Of a DNA stretch of 64,000 nt, positions 36,957-48,618 are shown in pieces. The stretch is taken from assembly GCA_000231825.2 (NCBI GenBank), contig JH720298.1, positions 1,704,736 to 1,768,735 on the forward strand. The letters are read 5' to 3'. The DNA is from Tetrahymena elliotti 4EA (Eukaryota; Ciliophora; Oligohymenophorea; Hymenostomatida; Tetrahymenidae). The position numbers and the translations under genes were made by a program. Numbering within the stretch: the stretch's first letter is position 1; every line of letters begins with the position of its first letter. The notes beneath the pieces were generated by a model. The model was given only the letters and a program-made list of their open reading frames with translations, was not told where the DNA came from and made no database searches.

Positions 36957-38984
36957 TTTAATGCTTAAACTAATTTTTGTATTAATTTATAATTCTACAA
37001 GTAAGTGATTATACTATTAATTAATTAGATTTCTAATCAATTTTTGCAAAATTTATCTAATTAAACAAAACTTTTATTATCTCTTTGAAGATGTTTATTA
37101 CTATTTACATTCTAATTAATATACAGAAAATAAGCATTCATTCATTGACACATATAAAATGAAAAATATAAAATTAAAGATATTACTTATGCCTATTTTT
37201 AATCACTAATTATTTACTTATCATCAGAAAACACAGACAGACAATTTTATATTCCATTAAAAAACTAAAAAGAGTAGATCTATTTATTCAATAAAAAAAA
37301 GATTATATTAAATCTTTTACACACATTCATTATAGAACAGATTTTATGCATTAAACTAACTAGTAACTAGCAAATAATCAAATAAAAATGATTAATAAAT
37401 GATAAATTAATTAAAAAAAGACATTAATAATTTATCAAATACATATTTATTAGAATTTATGTACGTGTTAGATTACAAATTAATTTAATTAATTCTAAAA
37501 ATAATTAAAACCTCTACAAAATAAAAAGTGAAAATAAACTCTTTTATTCCTTATCTGTTAAAATAAATGCTTTACATATATTCATCAAAAAGATTTTTAA
37601 ACAATAAATAAGATATTAATTATTAATAAACCAAAAAAATTATTTAAACTGCTATTTTTGTAATAAGTTAATCAATTTTTAAGGAAAAGAATTGTACAGT
37701 GAGAAAAAACTCTTTTATTCATAAGAGCTCGTGTATTTTTAAATAGTATATTGAATTTTAACATTAATCATGTTACACAAATTTCTTTTATTTTCATTAA
37801 AGTGCTATTTTTGTTTCAATTTTATTATGACTAAATGTAAATTAAATAATCAAAAAAAATTTTTGTTTAAAATATTTTCTAATAAGACTAATTAGATAAA
37901 TTTATCTAAATTTGAAATCAACTTACAGTTTTATTATTTTACATAATTTAAATAGACTTTATAAATTATTATATAAACAATAAAAAGCTAATAGGAATTA
38001 AAAACCTTAAACTGTAAAATAAAATAAATTAAATTAATTAATTAGAATCATTTAAAAAGTATTTTTAAATCATCTATTTGAAAATAATAATACTGTAAAT
38101 CCTCAAACCCATTTTTTTTAGAACTCTCATTCATTTTTTCAGGGAATTAAAAAAAAATTTTTCACAGGCCAAAGGCAGGTTAAGATTAAGGAGGAGAGTG
38201 AAAATATATGAATATCTACAGTATTTCATTTTTATTTTTTAATGTAAGAACTTTAATTACTTAAAAGGTCTATTGCTGTATGTATTATTTCTGAAATTAA
38301 AAAAATCAATTAAATTCAGAATTTTAATCTCAAATTTAATATTTCTATTTTCTGAAGAAATTTTTAAGAATATGAGTAAAAAAGCGCAATTTACATTCAT
38401 TTAAGGGGAATAATTAGAGCTGTACTGATCAGCTAGATCCATCAACTTTTAGTACCAATATGTTTTCCAATCCGATCCTCTAAGATTATTTTTTTAAACT
38501 GTTGATAAATTAAGTGATTATTTTAAATCTTTAGCGAATCCTTAAGAAGATTTTTATAAATTATAAGGATTACTGACCAATAATTTTACTTAAATATTTC
38601 AGCAACATATATAAATTAATGATTCATCAAATATATTATTAGTTCTATCTAATATTAGAAACATAAATTTTCAAACATCACAAATTTGTAAAATTAGGAT
38701 TACATTTTTTTTCTTGGATCTGTTTTAATTTTTTTGGACAAATCTTTTTTTATTAAAATATTTAACGGATATTTTTCGTTTAGGAAAAAAATTTTAGGTT
38801 GACATATTTTTTCAATAAATTTAAAAATAAGTCTTCTTTAGATGAATTTATGAATTTTACTCAATTTTTAATAATTTTATCATAATTTAAATGAATGTTT
38901 ATTTAATAATTGAAATCATAAATTATTTAATAACAAAAACAAACAATTAATTAAAACTTTTTTCTTTTTATCAATTAATTGAAT
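36957..38984. other. intergenic, AT-rich; weak repeats and a possible gene relic
   Basis: This lies upstream of FYVE-like gene 3 and downstream of the kinase gene. The words AACTCTTTTATTC (37539 and 37710 regions) and GCTATTTTTGT (37652 and 37803 regions) recur in the same order, suggesting an old local duplication. A plus-strand relic is annotated at 38372-38845. A purine-rich patch (AAGGAGGAGAGTG) lies near 38189. Confidence 0.5.
38372..38845 (+). pseudogene. possible pseudogene fragment with two frameshifts
   Basis: From ATG 38372 the ciliate-code frame begins MSKKAQFTFIQGEQLELY and then meets TGA. Skipping one base resumes DQLDPSTFSTNMFSNPI in the next frame. A further one-base shift in a run of seven T (38490-38496) resumes DKLSDYFKSLANPQEDFY, which stays open to TGA 38843-38845. 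The three segments have the mixed composition of real protein, unlike the surrounding DNA, and abut in order. No family was recognised and the last third becomes Phe-rich and less convincing. Alternatives are a live gene with homopolymer sequencing errors, or chance. Confidence 0.32.
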
Positions 38985-41552
38985 TCAATTTTTTTCAAAT
39001 AATTTTTTTCTTGTATGGTTTGAAGTAGATTTCTTAGATTTATCATTATTATTTTATGGAAGTAAATTTTAAGAATGCAATAATTCTTTTTTTTCTTTTT
39101 TTAGATGATAAATTTGATCTTTCAATACTGATTAATATGAAATTAATTCTTCAATAGTTTTGTGGAAGTACTAGCTTTCTTAAATTCTACTTTCAGAATA
39201 GGGTAGTGAATCTTATTATTAATTTTATAAGTCTATATTCATATCTTAGTCAACATTTGAATACAAATTTTGAAATTTTTAGTGTAATTAGGCATTAATA
39301 GTCTCAGGTTCATTAAGTTTATTCTTATTTTATTAGATTATTTGCTCCTTTTTTTCTAATAAAATATTTTATTCTTCAATTTTATAATATTTTCTTTTTA
39401 ATTCAAAGCAGACATTTTCCAAATTTGTTGCTAGTTATTCAACTGTCCCTTTTAATTGATGAACTTATTATTCAGATTATTGGAGTTTAATCTAACATAG
39501 AACTACAATTTGAGTAAGTCTTTCTTTTTCAGTAGTGAGTAAAATCTTTTGGGAGCACAACTCCTCATAATTTATTTATAGCAATTAGTTATCAGCTAAA
39601 CAACTCTAAAATCTATTCTATAATTCTTATAACTAAAATTAAAGCTAGTAGATTTCTGAGATTTAATCTTCATTTTGAATCTAGTATTAATAGATAATAG
39701 CATTCTTTTCATTTATTAATTACACATTTCTTAATTCGGAATTATTTTTTTCTGCTTCTTCAAGTTTATTCTACTATTATTAGATCACTTCATTTTTTTC
39801 GTTTAGAATTTATTCAATTCTTATTCTTAATTCACCATTATTTTTTTCTGCTTCTACAAGTTTAATCTAATATGGATTGATTATTTGAATCTTTTCATGT
39901 AGCTCTGATCTAAGTCTTTCTATTTCAATAGCAATTAAAACCTTTTGATAACACAGTTCTTAATATTTTGCTTAGAGTTATTAATTATCAACTTAGCAAC
40001 TTGAAAATCTATTCTCTAATTCTTACAATTACATTTAAAGTGAGCATATCTCTGAGCTTTAATCTTGATTTTGAGTCTAATTTGAACAGATACAAAAATC
40101 CTTTTGGTTGAGTAATTATTCAACTAAATGACTTAATTCATAATTATCTTTTTCTAATTCTTCAAGTTTATTCTATTATTAGATTATTTAGTTTTTATCT
40201 TTTAGCATTTGTTCAATTCTTATTCTTAATTCATTATTATTTTTTTCTGCTTCTTGAATTTGAATCTAATATGGATAAATCATTTGACTCTTTTCTTACA
40301 GCTCTGATCTGAGTCTTTCTATTTCTATAGAGAGCAAAACCTTTTGATAACATAACTCTTCACAATTTGCTTAGAGTTATAAATTAGTAACTTAAGAACT
40401 ATTAGATTACTCTTAATAATGCTAACTTTCTAATAATTAAATTCTAAGTTTTTAAATTTCTGAGCTTTGATCAGAAATTAATTAATTTAAACGCACAATT
40501 TCTTTTTATTTTTTATCTTCTTCCTCATCAATAATCGAGAGATCTTATTAATAAAGAGAAGAAAGATGCTTTGACTTTAAATTTTCAAATATTTCTACTA
40601 CTTTAGAAATATCCATTCTGTTATTTGGGTGTTGTTCGCATAAAAGCTTAAGCATATTAATGATACATTCAAATTCAATTTTGTTTTTAATTAAAGTAGG
40701 AGCTTCAAAGCTTTAAGGACCATCTTGAATTATCTTTATAAACTAGAAATATTAAAATCCCAAAATAGAATAAAATACTAGGCCTAAAGAAAAGCAATCG
40801 CTCTTTTTGCCCTATAAAACCAAAGAAGAATCTTCTGTCTTTAATGTTTATATAAAATTACTACATATATCATCTTATAGTTCTGGTGCTCTAAACAGTT
40901 AAGCTCCTTAAATAGAGCATTTCACTTTACTTGTTCCTACTTCAGTATGAGCAGCTAGCCCAAAGTCTGCTATTTTCGCTACATTCATATAATCAATCAA
41001 GACATTGTCAGGCTTTAAATCTCTAACTACTAACCCTTTATCATGGAGATATTATATTCCAGAAGCAATTTCACTTCCATATTTAATAAAACTTTCCACT
41101 GATAAGGAGTTGTACTGCTTAATTAGTTAATGAAGGTCTCCCTTGCATTCTTCCATTTTAATAATAAAGTAGTCATCAGTCTCAAAATAATCAAAATATC
41201 TTACTATATTAGGATGACTTAAAGTTCCCATTATATTTGCTTCTTTCAATGCTTTGGCTCTTAAATCTTAATTGATCAACCCATACTTTGATTTTATGAA
41301 AATGAGTTTAAAAGCAAACGTATTTTTATCTTGATCTTCTGCAATTAATATAGTACCAAAAGACCCTTATCCAGCAAATTTTAAAGTTTTGTATCCTACC
41401 TATTATAAAGCATTCTGCATGTGCTTGAGATCCTCCTTTTATTCTTTTTCCTTTAACTATTCAATTTAATCCTCAAAGCTGATTTACTATTCATTATTTT
41501 AAAGAATTTAAATGTTAAATTTGACTAGCTTTTCTTCAATTTATTATTTCAT
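38985..41552 (-). CDS. serine/threonine protein kinase with repeat-containing coiled-coil tail, 855 aa
   Basis: One intronless frame from ATG 41552 to TGA 38985-38987 (856 codons). Residues about 55-320 are a protein kinase domain with Gly-loop GQGSFGTI, the Lys of FAFKLIF, an alpha-C Glu (ALKEANIM), catalytic loop [14 protein letters not shown] and an APE motif (FRAPELQD). In the HRD motif His is replaced by Val, but catalytic Asp, Lys and Asn are kept, so activity is likely. A helix of about 50 residues precedes the kinase. Residues about 350-855 are a Gln/Asn-rich coiled coil that includes tandem repeats of about 132 residues (39541-40500). The domain order resembles NEK-type or other ciliate coiled-coil kinases; I could not assign a subfamily. 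An upstream in-frame extension without TGA exists for about 15 codons but has no ATG. Confidence 0.88.
39541..40500 (-). repeat. about 396-bp in-frame tandem repeats in the kinase tail, 2.4 copies
   Basis: Plus-strand words recur in order at a spacing of 396-399 bases: AAAATCTTTTGG (39541), AAAACCTTTTGATAACA (39937) and AAAACCTTTTGATAACA (40336). TTCAATTCTTATTCTTAATT occurs near 39818 and 40213, and GCTCTGATC near 39903 and 40302. The period is divisible by three, so each unit adds about 132 coiled-coil residues. The third copy is partial. This implies intragenic duplication that kept the frame. Confidence 0.75.
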
Positions 41553-42774
41553 TTAGTTAAAGTCGTTAATAATTAAGTCTCTTTTTTTCTTTTTGAAATT
41601 TAAGCTTTGACCTAATTTTTAAATAGTATTTTTTATTATTTAATTAATTTATTTGTATTTCTTTTTATTAAAAGAAATAAGTTATGTAGTACGTTTAAAT
41701 CAATAAATTCTAATAAATCATGATCTATTTATTTAAATCATTCAATAAACATTTCATCCTTATTCTTTCAAATTATCATAAAAATTCAGTTAGCAAAATT
41801 ATCCATTTAAAAAAATTAATATAATTGTTTTCCTTTAATTTGTTTCTTAATAATAAATTCAAATCATCTATCTAACAACAAATTATTTTTTAAAATATCT
41901 TTTTCACACAAAATTTAATTTCTTCTAAAATTAATAATTCTTACAATGTCAATTTTTTTTTGGAATGATAGACTAATTAAAAAATTTTGTATTTAAACAA
42001 CAAAAATTTAAAAATTGATATGTTTGATCTAGATGTCTTTTTAATCTATATTATTCTATCATAATTATGTAGATATCTTGTTTTATTTTAGAAGCTATTT
42101 CAAAAAATGTCAAATCACATTAGCTTTAAATTTTTTTTTAATTAATTCAAAAAATTTTTTATCTAGGTAATTTGGTTGGTTATGTTTTGGAGAAAGTGTA
42201 ATATACATTAAGTAAATAAATCAAATTTGACTTTGATTATAAGACTATTAGGATGGATTAAAAACTAAAACAGAAAATATTGAAGATAATATTTATGCTT
42301 TTAGTATTTTATCTGAATTTTTTGAAGAAATTTTTTAAATCGAAATTTGTATATTTTGTCAATTCATTCATCTCTTCTTGAAAAAATTATTTCAATCAAA
42401 AAGAAAGGATTAAATTTTATAAAATTTCTTAATATTGAATTGAATCAATCTTCATTTTCACTAATCATTTCAAATACTTCTTTTGAAATATTTATATTTA
42501 AACGAGGTTTGGGAATACTGATCGTTTTAGATGAAAATACATAATTTTAAAAGCCTTGTATTTTTAATCATAATTTGTTACTTTAATACATATTTATTCA
42601 ATTAAAATTTATTTTTATTTTTTTAATTTTCTTCAAAATCTCTAAAATAACTAATTAGCTTACTTTTATTTATTTTTTCAATCTTTTCTAAATTGTTTAA
42701 AGGTTAAAGAGTAAAAAGAAAATTAATTTACTTGAAACATAAAAGAATCACATTAATACCATTTATTAATTATT
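41553..42774. other. intergenic, AT-rich, no supported gene
   Basis: Upstream of the kinase gene and downstream of the F5/8C-domain gene. A long plus-strand frame lacking TGA runs from about 42347 into the next gene, but it has no domain and is antisense to a real gene, so I treat it as chance. Confidence 0.5.
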
Positions 42775-43236
42775 TCAAAATTCAAAATAAGCTTTAACTG
42801 ACTTAAGATGCAAGTAATTATTTGCAGTGTTGCCAACACTTCCTTTTAAAAAACGAATGTACCTAACTTTTTGCTCTTCAAATGAAGCAAATTAATGTCC
42901 TTTTGCTTGATTTGATTTAAAAACAGATCTCCAAACTTTATAATCTTCAGAAATTTATACTTCTAAATCATATGTTCTTGAATCACCATCCCAAAGATGA
43001 AAATATACTGTGTTTATTTGATAAGCTTATAATAATTTAACTGTTATATGATTTGTAGTTTATACATAGAATTCTTAATTTCCACTTTTATTTTCGTTGT
43101 CTAACAAGTTTCCTTTTCCTCCAACAACCACTGTAGAGTCTTTATCGTAAAGAATAGCTCCAATTTTCTGAGATGCTACATTTTAATAATTACCTCTTAA
43201 AGTGTCTATGCAGATAGGATAGGCTCTATTGCTCAT
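42775..43236 (-). CDS. stand-alone F5/8C (discoidin-like) domain protein, BTBD9-like, 153 aa
   Basis: One frame from ATG 43236 to TGA 42775-42777, with no intron. Almost the whole protein is one beta-sandwich F5/8 type C (galactose-binding-like) domain. Typical segments are HITVKLLQAYQINTVYFHLW, DGDSRTYDLEVQISEDYKVW and EEQKVRYIRFLKGSV, close in pattern to the discoidin-like domains of BTBD9, where they follow BTB and BACK domains. Here neither BTB nor BACK is present, and there is no signal peptide, so the protein is probably cytosolic. Ciliates are known for many stand-alone domains of this type. A role as a substrate-binding adaptor is inference. Confidence 0.78.
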
Positions 43237-43735
43237 TTCAAACCTAATTATTTATTTTATTTTTTTAATTGTTTTTTTATTTATTTTAATAATTATTATT
43301 ACTTGTTTTTTTTACTCAAATAATTTTTTATTGAGTTTAAAAAACTATTGGCCAACTAATAAATATTCTAAATTAAATATTAAATTTAAATAATATATAT
43401 CTATTCTAAATAATAAATAAAATATTCTAAATTATTCTAAATAACATATTAAATATTCTAAATGAATAATTTACATAAATATTATAAATATTAATTTCTA
43501 AATGAATTATTTATATAAATATTATTAAATATTCTCAATAGTAAATTAAATATTCTCAATAATACATTTCTTAAATTTTCAATTTTTATTTAATTATTGC
43601 AGAATTATTGAAAAATATTAAAATATCAATCCCCTCCTCTTTTTTTATCTTGAGAATAAATAATATTATTCAAGTTTTTGAAAGAGTAATAAATGTAATA
43701 AAATAAATTTAACAAATAAAACAGAAAATATTAAA
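43237..43735. other. intergenic with degenerate AT-rich tandem repeats
   Basis: The spacer between the TPR gene and the F5/8C gene is largely filled by a degenerate repeat (see next entry), followed by a pyrimidine patch CCCCTCCTC near 43631. Confidence 0.6.
43362..43570. repeat. degenerate TAAATATTCTAAAT repeat
   Basis: The word AAATATTCTAAA, or AAATATTCTCAAT variants, occurs at least seven times with irregular spacing of about 20-50 bases, interleaved with TAAATAATTTATA-like filler. This is an imperfect satellite in the upstream region of the TPR gene. No coding potential. Confidence 0.65.
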
Positions 43736-44782
43736 TCAATTATTAACGAAATCAATAACATATTATTGATCCATCTCTAAGGCAACTTCTAAGTATCTTT
43801 AAGCAAGGACATCCATCTTTTATTTTCCATATAGTTTTGTTAATATTAAGTACAAGTTTACATTGTCTGGTCTATTTAAAGTGCCTTTTACAAGAACTTA
43901 GCCCGCTTCTAAATACCTTTCAAGAGAAATGTAGGTGTCAGAAAGAATTTCATACGCTTTGCCATGGAGAGGATCCCTTTTAAGTACTTCATTTAATATT
44001 CTAATAGCTTCGTCAAATTTATTTATTTAAATAAAACAAAGAGCTGTTTCTACTTATGATTCAACTTGAGACTTATCTAAATCAGTTATTTTTTAGTAAA
44101 TAGCTATTGCTTCTTCAATTCTATATAATTTTTTGAGGCATCTAGTTAAATTATAATTCAAATCAATATTTTCTGGTTCGTCATCAAGTACTTTTTGATA
44201 AAATACTAAAGCCTCTTCATATCTTTAACAATTGAAAAGGCAAGCAGCCTTTTTAAGATTCAATTAAGAAGATTCATAAGCCATCAAAACAGCATAGTTT
44301 ATAATATTAATGACTTCTTCATATTATTTGTGTTTTAGAAGATTACTTGTAACAGAGTTAAAAATAATTTTATTAAATTCATATGCAGCAATGAATTTTT
44401 TGTTGTATTTACTTAATAGTTCTTAGTTTTCCATTTTGATAGCTACCTTTTTCAAAGCTAGTAAAATAGATAGATTAAATGGCATATCAATCAAAGCTTT
44501 ATTAAGTAAGTCATATGCTTCTTAGATTTCATCATTTAGAACCTTTAGCTTGCTATGAACTATAGTGCCTAAAGTATCTTTAACTCTGCTTAATTAGCTT
44601 TTCCTAAATATTAAACTAGCTTCTTCTTCATCTTTTAATAAAATTAAAATTAAGCATCTTTACAGTATCAAAATCATGTTATCAGGATCTAATTCTAGCT
44701 TTTGCTAAATATCACTGCGCATTTATTTAAGAGTTTCCTCATTTGATTCACATATTAAGAGTATATTATCTTCTATTTCCAT
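43736..44782 (-). CDS. TPR repeat protein, 348 aa
   Basis: One intronless frame from ATG 44782 to TGA 43736-43738 (349 codons). The C-terminal half carries consecutive tetratricopeptide repeats: AACLFNCQRYEEALVFYQKV, CLKKLYRIEEAIAIYQKI, ALCFIQINKFDEAIRILNEV, LSDTYISLERYLEAGQVLVK and a final LYGKQKMDVLAQRYLEVALE. These have the usual Ala/Gly/Pro positions and 34-residue spacing. The N-terminal 170 residues are helical and may hold diverged repeats. There is no signal peptide, membrane segment or second domain. TPR arrays mediate protein-protein contacts; in ciliates many serve ciliary or trafficking complexes, but nothing here fixes the partner. Confidence 0.85.
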
Positions 44783-46083
44783 GATTGAATAATTTATTTC
44801 TTGTCTTCTACTAATTCAATATATTAGTTATTATTTTAGATTAGCTTAGTCTTAAATCAAACAAATTTTGTTAATTTTCAAATATTAAATACATCTACAA
44901 AATAATATATTTTCTCAAACTGAAAGTAAACTACTATATAAATATTACATGAAATACCTACTAATTAATTAATGAGAAATAATAAACTCCTCTCAAAATA
45001 ATTTACTTAGATTTTTATTAAAATTAATTATTCAACAAAATAATGATGATTTAAATACCTTACTTATGCACATTACATCATTCTATTTTCACTATTAATT
45101 TTTTATTCAAAATTTTTTAAAATCTTTCAATATTTTTGCAGGTATCTGTATAAACTATTTTTTATATTATGCTTTTATGTAGTGTATGTATGAATGAATG
45201 TAGAATATAGAAGTCCGATTTCTACAATAGTTTTCTTCATCAAATAATAATAATAAAAGGAAAAAAATAAAGAGATTAATTTGAAAGTGATGCTTAACTT
45301 TCAAATTTTGCAAGAAATTAAAATCCCTTCATTCACTACTCACTCGAGAAATATCAAAAGAAAAATTTTAATTTCATCAAGATTGAACATAATTATTAAT
45401 AAAAATATTTTTCTTTTTTTTTTTGAATAATTTTAAATTATCTAAACTTTTTGTTTAGAATGTATAATCTAATGAATATATTTTTATTCAGCCATCTTGT
45501 CCTTTCAGTTCAGTTTATGTGCCAAATATTTCAATGTTTTATATTTAAATATAATATAAGCTGGATTTTTAAAAAATAAAAGGATTTGATGAGATCATAA
45601 TTTTAATTTAACTTAAAAAAATTAAAATTAATTTTAAATTGTAATAAGGAATTAAAATTCTTTGCTTTTCAAAGTATTAAATGGTGATATTTTAAAGTAT
45701 AGAGAAATTAATTTTATCCTTTTACTTTTAATATCAAAACAGATAAATATACTTTAAATAGCAATGCTAACATTTTAGAATAAAAGATGATGTTTAAAAA
45801 TGACAAAGATTTTTTGAATAATTTTTAGTTAAAATCTTAGTAATTGTGGATAAAAATAAATACAAGAATGTATGAATAATAAGTAAGTAATTTAGATTTG
45901 TAATTAATAAATAAATCTGTATTTTTTTAATACTTAAAGATTTTATGATAGAATACTTTGCCAATAATTTAAAAATCTTCTTGAAAAGATTTGTTTATGA
46001 ATTAATAATATATTTTATTTTAAAAGATAAATATAGATTTATAGATAGATAGAAATGATGTTTGAATTTATGAATAATCAAAG
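44783..46083. other. intergenic, AT-rich, no supported gene
   Basis: Upstream of the TPR gene and downstream of the coiled-coil gene. A short hairpin (TGTAGAA ... TTTCTACA, about 45199-45226) is the only local structure noticed. No gene is seen. Confidence 0.5.
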
Positions 46084-48516
46084 TCAATTTGCCTAAACTT
46101 CTTATTGCTATGAAACACTATTATTGAAATTTTCATCTACTAAATCAATGCTTATTCCAATTTGGTTGCTGATTAGTTCACAGTCTTCTTTCATTTTTTG
46201 ATGTACTCCTTTTAATTTAGATTCCATTTTTTATAAGAACTCTCCTAAATCTTTGACTTGCTTTTATCTCTTCAAAGACTCTTCTTCAACAGCAGTTTTT
46301 CCAATAGTGTCTAATTCACCTAACTTACTTTAAACAGCCCTTCTTTCTTCTAATAAAATTTCCTTTTGCTTGACAAGTTCTTATTGTTATTCGTTTATTT
46401 TATTTTAGAGATCTTGCAAGTATTTTTACTTTTAGGAGAAATTAGATTCTTTAGTTTTGAAATCTTCTTTGCTTTTATTTAATGCAGCTTCCTAGATAAC
46501 TAATTATTTCTTTGAAGAGCTAATACTTGTAAGTTAATTGTTAAGTTCCTCCTTCTCTTTTACAATATCTGATTCTTTTTAGAGTAATTAATTTTCCTTT
46601 TCTTAAAGCTAAACTTGCTTTTAGACTAAAGCCTCTTAACTAGTGAGAATTTAATTGCTCTTTTTCTTTAATTCAGCTTCTTGTTATTTTAATTTGTTTT
46701 ATGTTTCAGATATTTCCTCCTATTTTTCTATAAGTTATAATTGTTACTCTTTCAACTAACTTTCTAATTGCTATAATTTCTCTTCTTAAGTTTTCAATTC
46801 TTCGCTTTTTATAATCATGTCTTGCTTTTACTTTTCGATTTGCTAACTTTTAGCAGAAACTTATTTTTCTCTTTCAATTAAAATCTTCTCCTTTTCATTA
46901 AAGAATTCTTAACTTCCAATTGATTCTTAAAATTTCTAAATCAACTAATCTTTATTTTAATTTTCTTCTTGCAAGCTTGTAATTTTTTCTTATAATTCTG
47001 TTTACTCTTTTTGTAAAGTGGAAATTTGCTTTTCCATAAGTTTAAATTATTTTTAAAACTCAGTATTTCTAATTTTAGTTTGATTTAATTCTTCTTCTTT
47101 TTCCCTAATTATATGAACTTTTTATTCAATGCTTGCCTATTTCTAACCTAATTACATTTCAAAAAGCTACTCTGAATTCTTTTCCTAAGTATTTGCTGAT
47201 GTTATTAATTTTTCAACTTATTATTGAGCCTTTTGTAATTTTGAAATTAATTCAGCTATCTTTTAATCTTTTTCATATATATCCTATCTCAATTTTTCAA
47301 GAGCTTATTTATTATTATTTTCATATGTAGAAAAGTGTTTATCTTTACCTTCAAGCTCTTCTTGTAAATCTTCTATTTTCTTGATTTAAACCTATATTTT
47401 TTAATCTCTTTCTCTAATCTAACCATCTTTTTATTGTGCTTCTCTTTAAATAACCATTAACATCTAGCATTGTTTTTCCAGTCCAGTCTATTGCTCAATT
47501 TTCTTATTATAAACTTCAAGTTTTTATTCCAAATCTTTAATCTAGGTGTCTTTTATCTAAAGGTCTTTTTATGCTTGCATCAACTATTGAGAAATTTGTT
47601 AACCTTTAGATCTCATTTAATTCATAATTGATTATTATTATTAAATCTATTACTACTATTAAGATATCTATAAAACAAGAGGGTCAGCTTTTGATGTCGA
47701 ACTGCTTCTAGTAGGTGAGTGACCATTAGGTGAAGGAGGTATTGCTGTCAAGCTTGCTTATTTTGAGTCATTTGGTGAAGAAGGCAATCTTGGAGTTGAC
47801 ATTTAGCTATTATTTGGAGATGTTTAAATACTTGTATTATTTTTGGGCAATTAAAGAGTTTGAGAACTTCCCACTCTACTAGAATCTTGCCCATTTGATA
47901 AAGGAACTTACAGAACTTATGACTGAGGAGATGATGAATATTATGATATCTAAGTACTTGACCCAGTTTATTATTGTTACTATTATGACTATTACAATTT
48001 TTATTGCATCATTTTGCATTGATTTGATAGATTGGTGCATTAACTTGTCAAGTTATTTACTTTCATACGCTCTTAGTTTATGATTTCAACATATTTCTTC
48101 TCATTTTCACTGAATGATTTTTTCATTTAATCTAATTCTGATTGTAATGTCTTTACTTTTTTTTGTTCTTGTTTTAAATTCTCTAGTGCTTCTGATAATT
48201 TCTATTTCAAGCCAGCTAACTCGTCTTCACGAGTCTTGTTGGCTTTCATAGCCTGCATATTATTTTCGAAAACCTCAATTTTTAAATTTTTATTATCATT
48301 TTCTAATTCTTTTAGTTTTTTTTCAAATTAACTCTTTAATTAAGCAAATTGCGACTCATCAAACTAACTCTTTTTAGGCTCCTTTTTAAGGTTCTCAAGT
48401 TCTTTTTTTAAGTTTTCTAATTCTCTTTTAGTAGAGTCTTACTCTATCTTCAAGGCATCAAATTCCTATATTTTTTTCTGCAAATCATCATAAACAGCTT
48501 TTGAATACTAATTCAT
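46084..48516 (-). CDS. Gln-rich coiled-coil protein, at least 810 aa
   Basis: The frame ends at TGA 46084-46086 and is open back to 48618. The first in-frame ATG inside it is at 48516 (811 codons). The coding pattern continues upstream of that ATG (DHSLQKKQTNKEEQKTIENL), so an unresolved upstream exon is likely, with a possible acceptor at about 48596. The protein is coiled coil from the N-terminus to about residue 190, then a disordered Ser/Pro/Gln linker (about 200-300; a Gln run, then SSPNDSKQASLTAIPPSPNG), then a second coiled coil of about 480 residues ending in a short acidic tail. There is no zinc finger or TBC-like part, so it does not belong to the FYVE-like family despite similar composition. 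Structural or scaffolding function is inference. Confidence 0.75.
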
Positions 48517-48618
48517 AGTTTCTAAATCGCCCTTTAAATTTTCTATAGTTTTTTATTCTTCTTTATTAGTTTATTTCTTTTACAAGCTATGATCACTTAA
48601 TATTTTATTAAAAAATAT

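Noticed and set aside
37530..37820. Apparent direct repeats upstream of FYVE-like gene 3
   Set aside because: Only two short words recur, with unequal spacing (about 110 and 95 bases); too weak to call a repeat.
42347..42910. Long plus-strand frame without TGA
   Set aside because: It runs antisense into the F5/8C gene, has no ATG with context and no domain; absence of one stop triplet is common by chance.
46084..48516. Membership of the Gln-rich coiled-coil gene in the FYVE-like family
   Set aside because: No Cys-pair finger or TBC-like segment is found upstream, and the Ser/Pro linker and tail differ.
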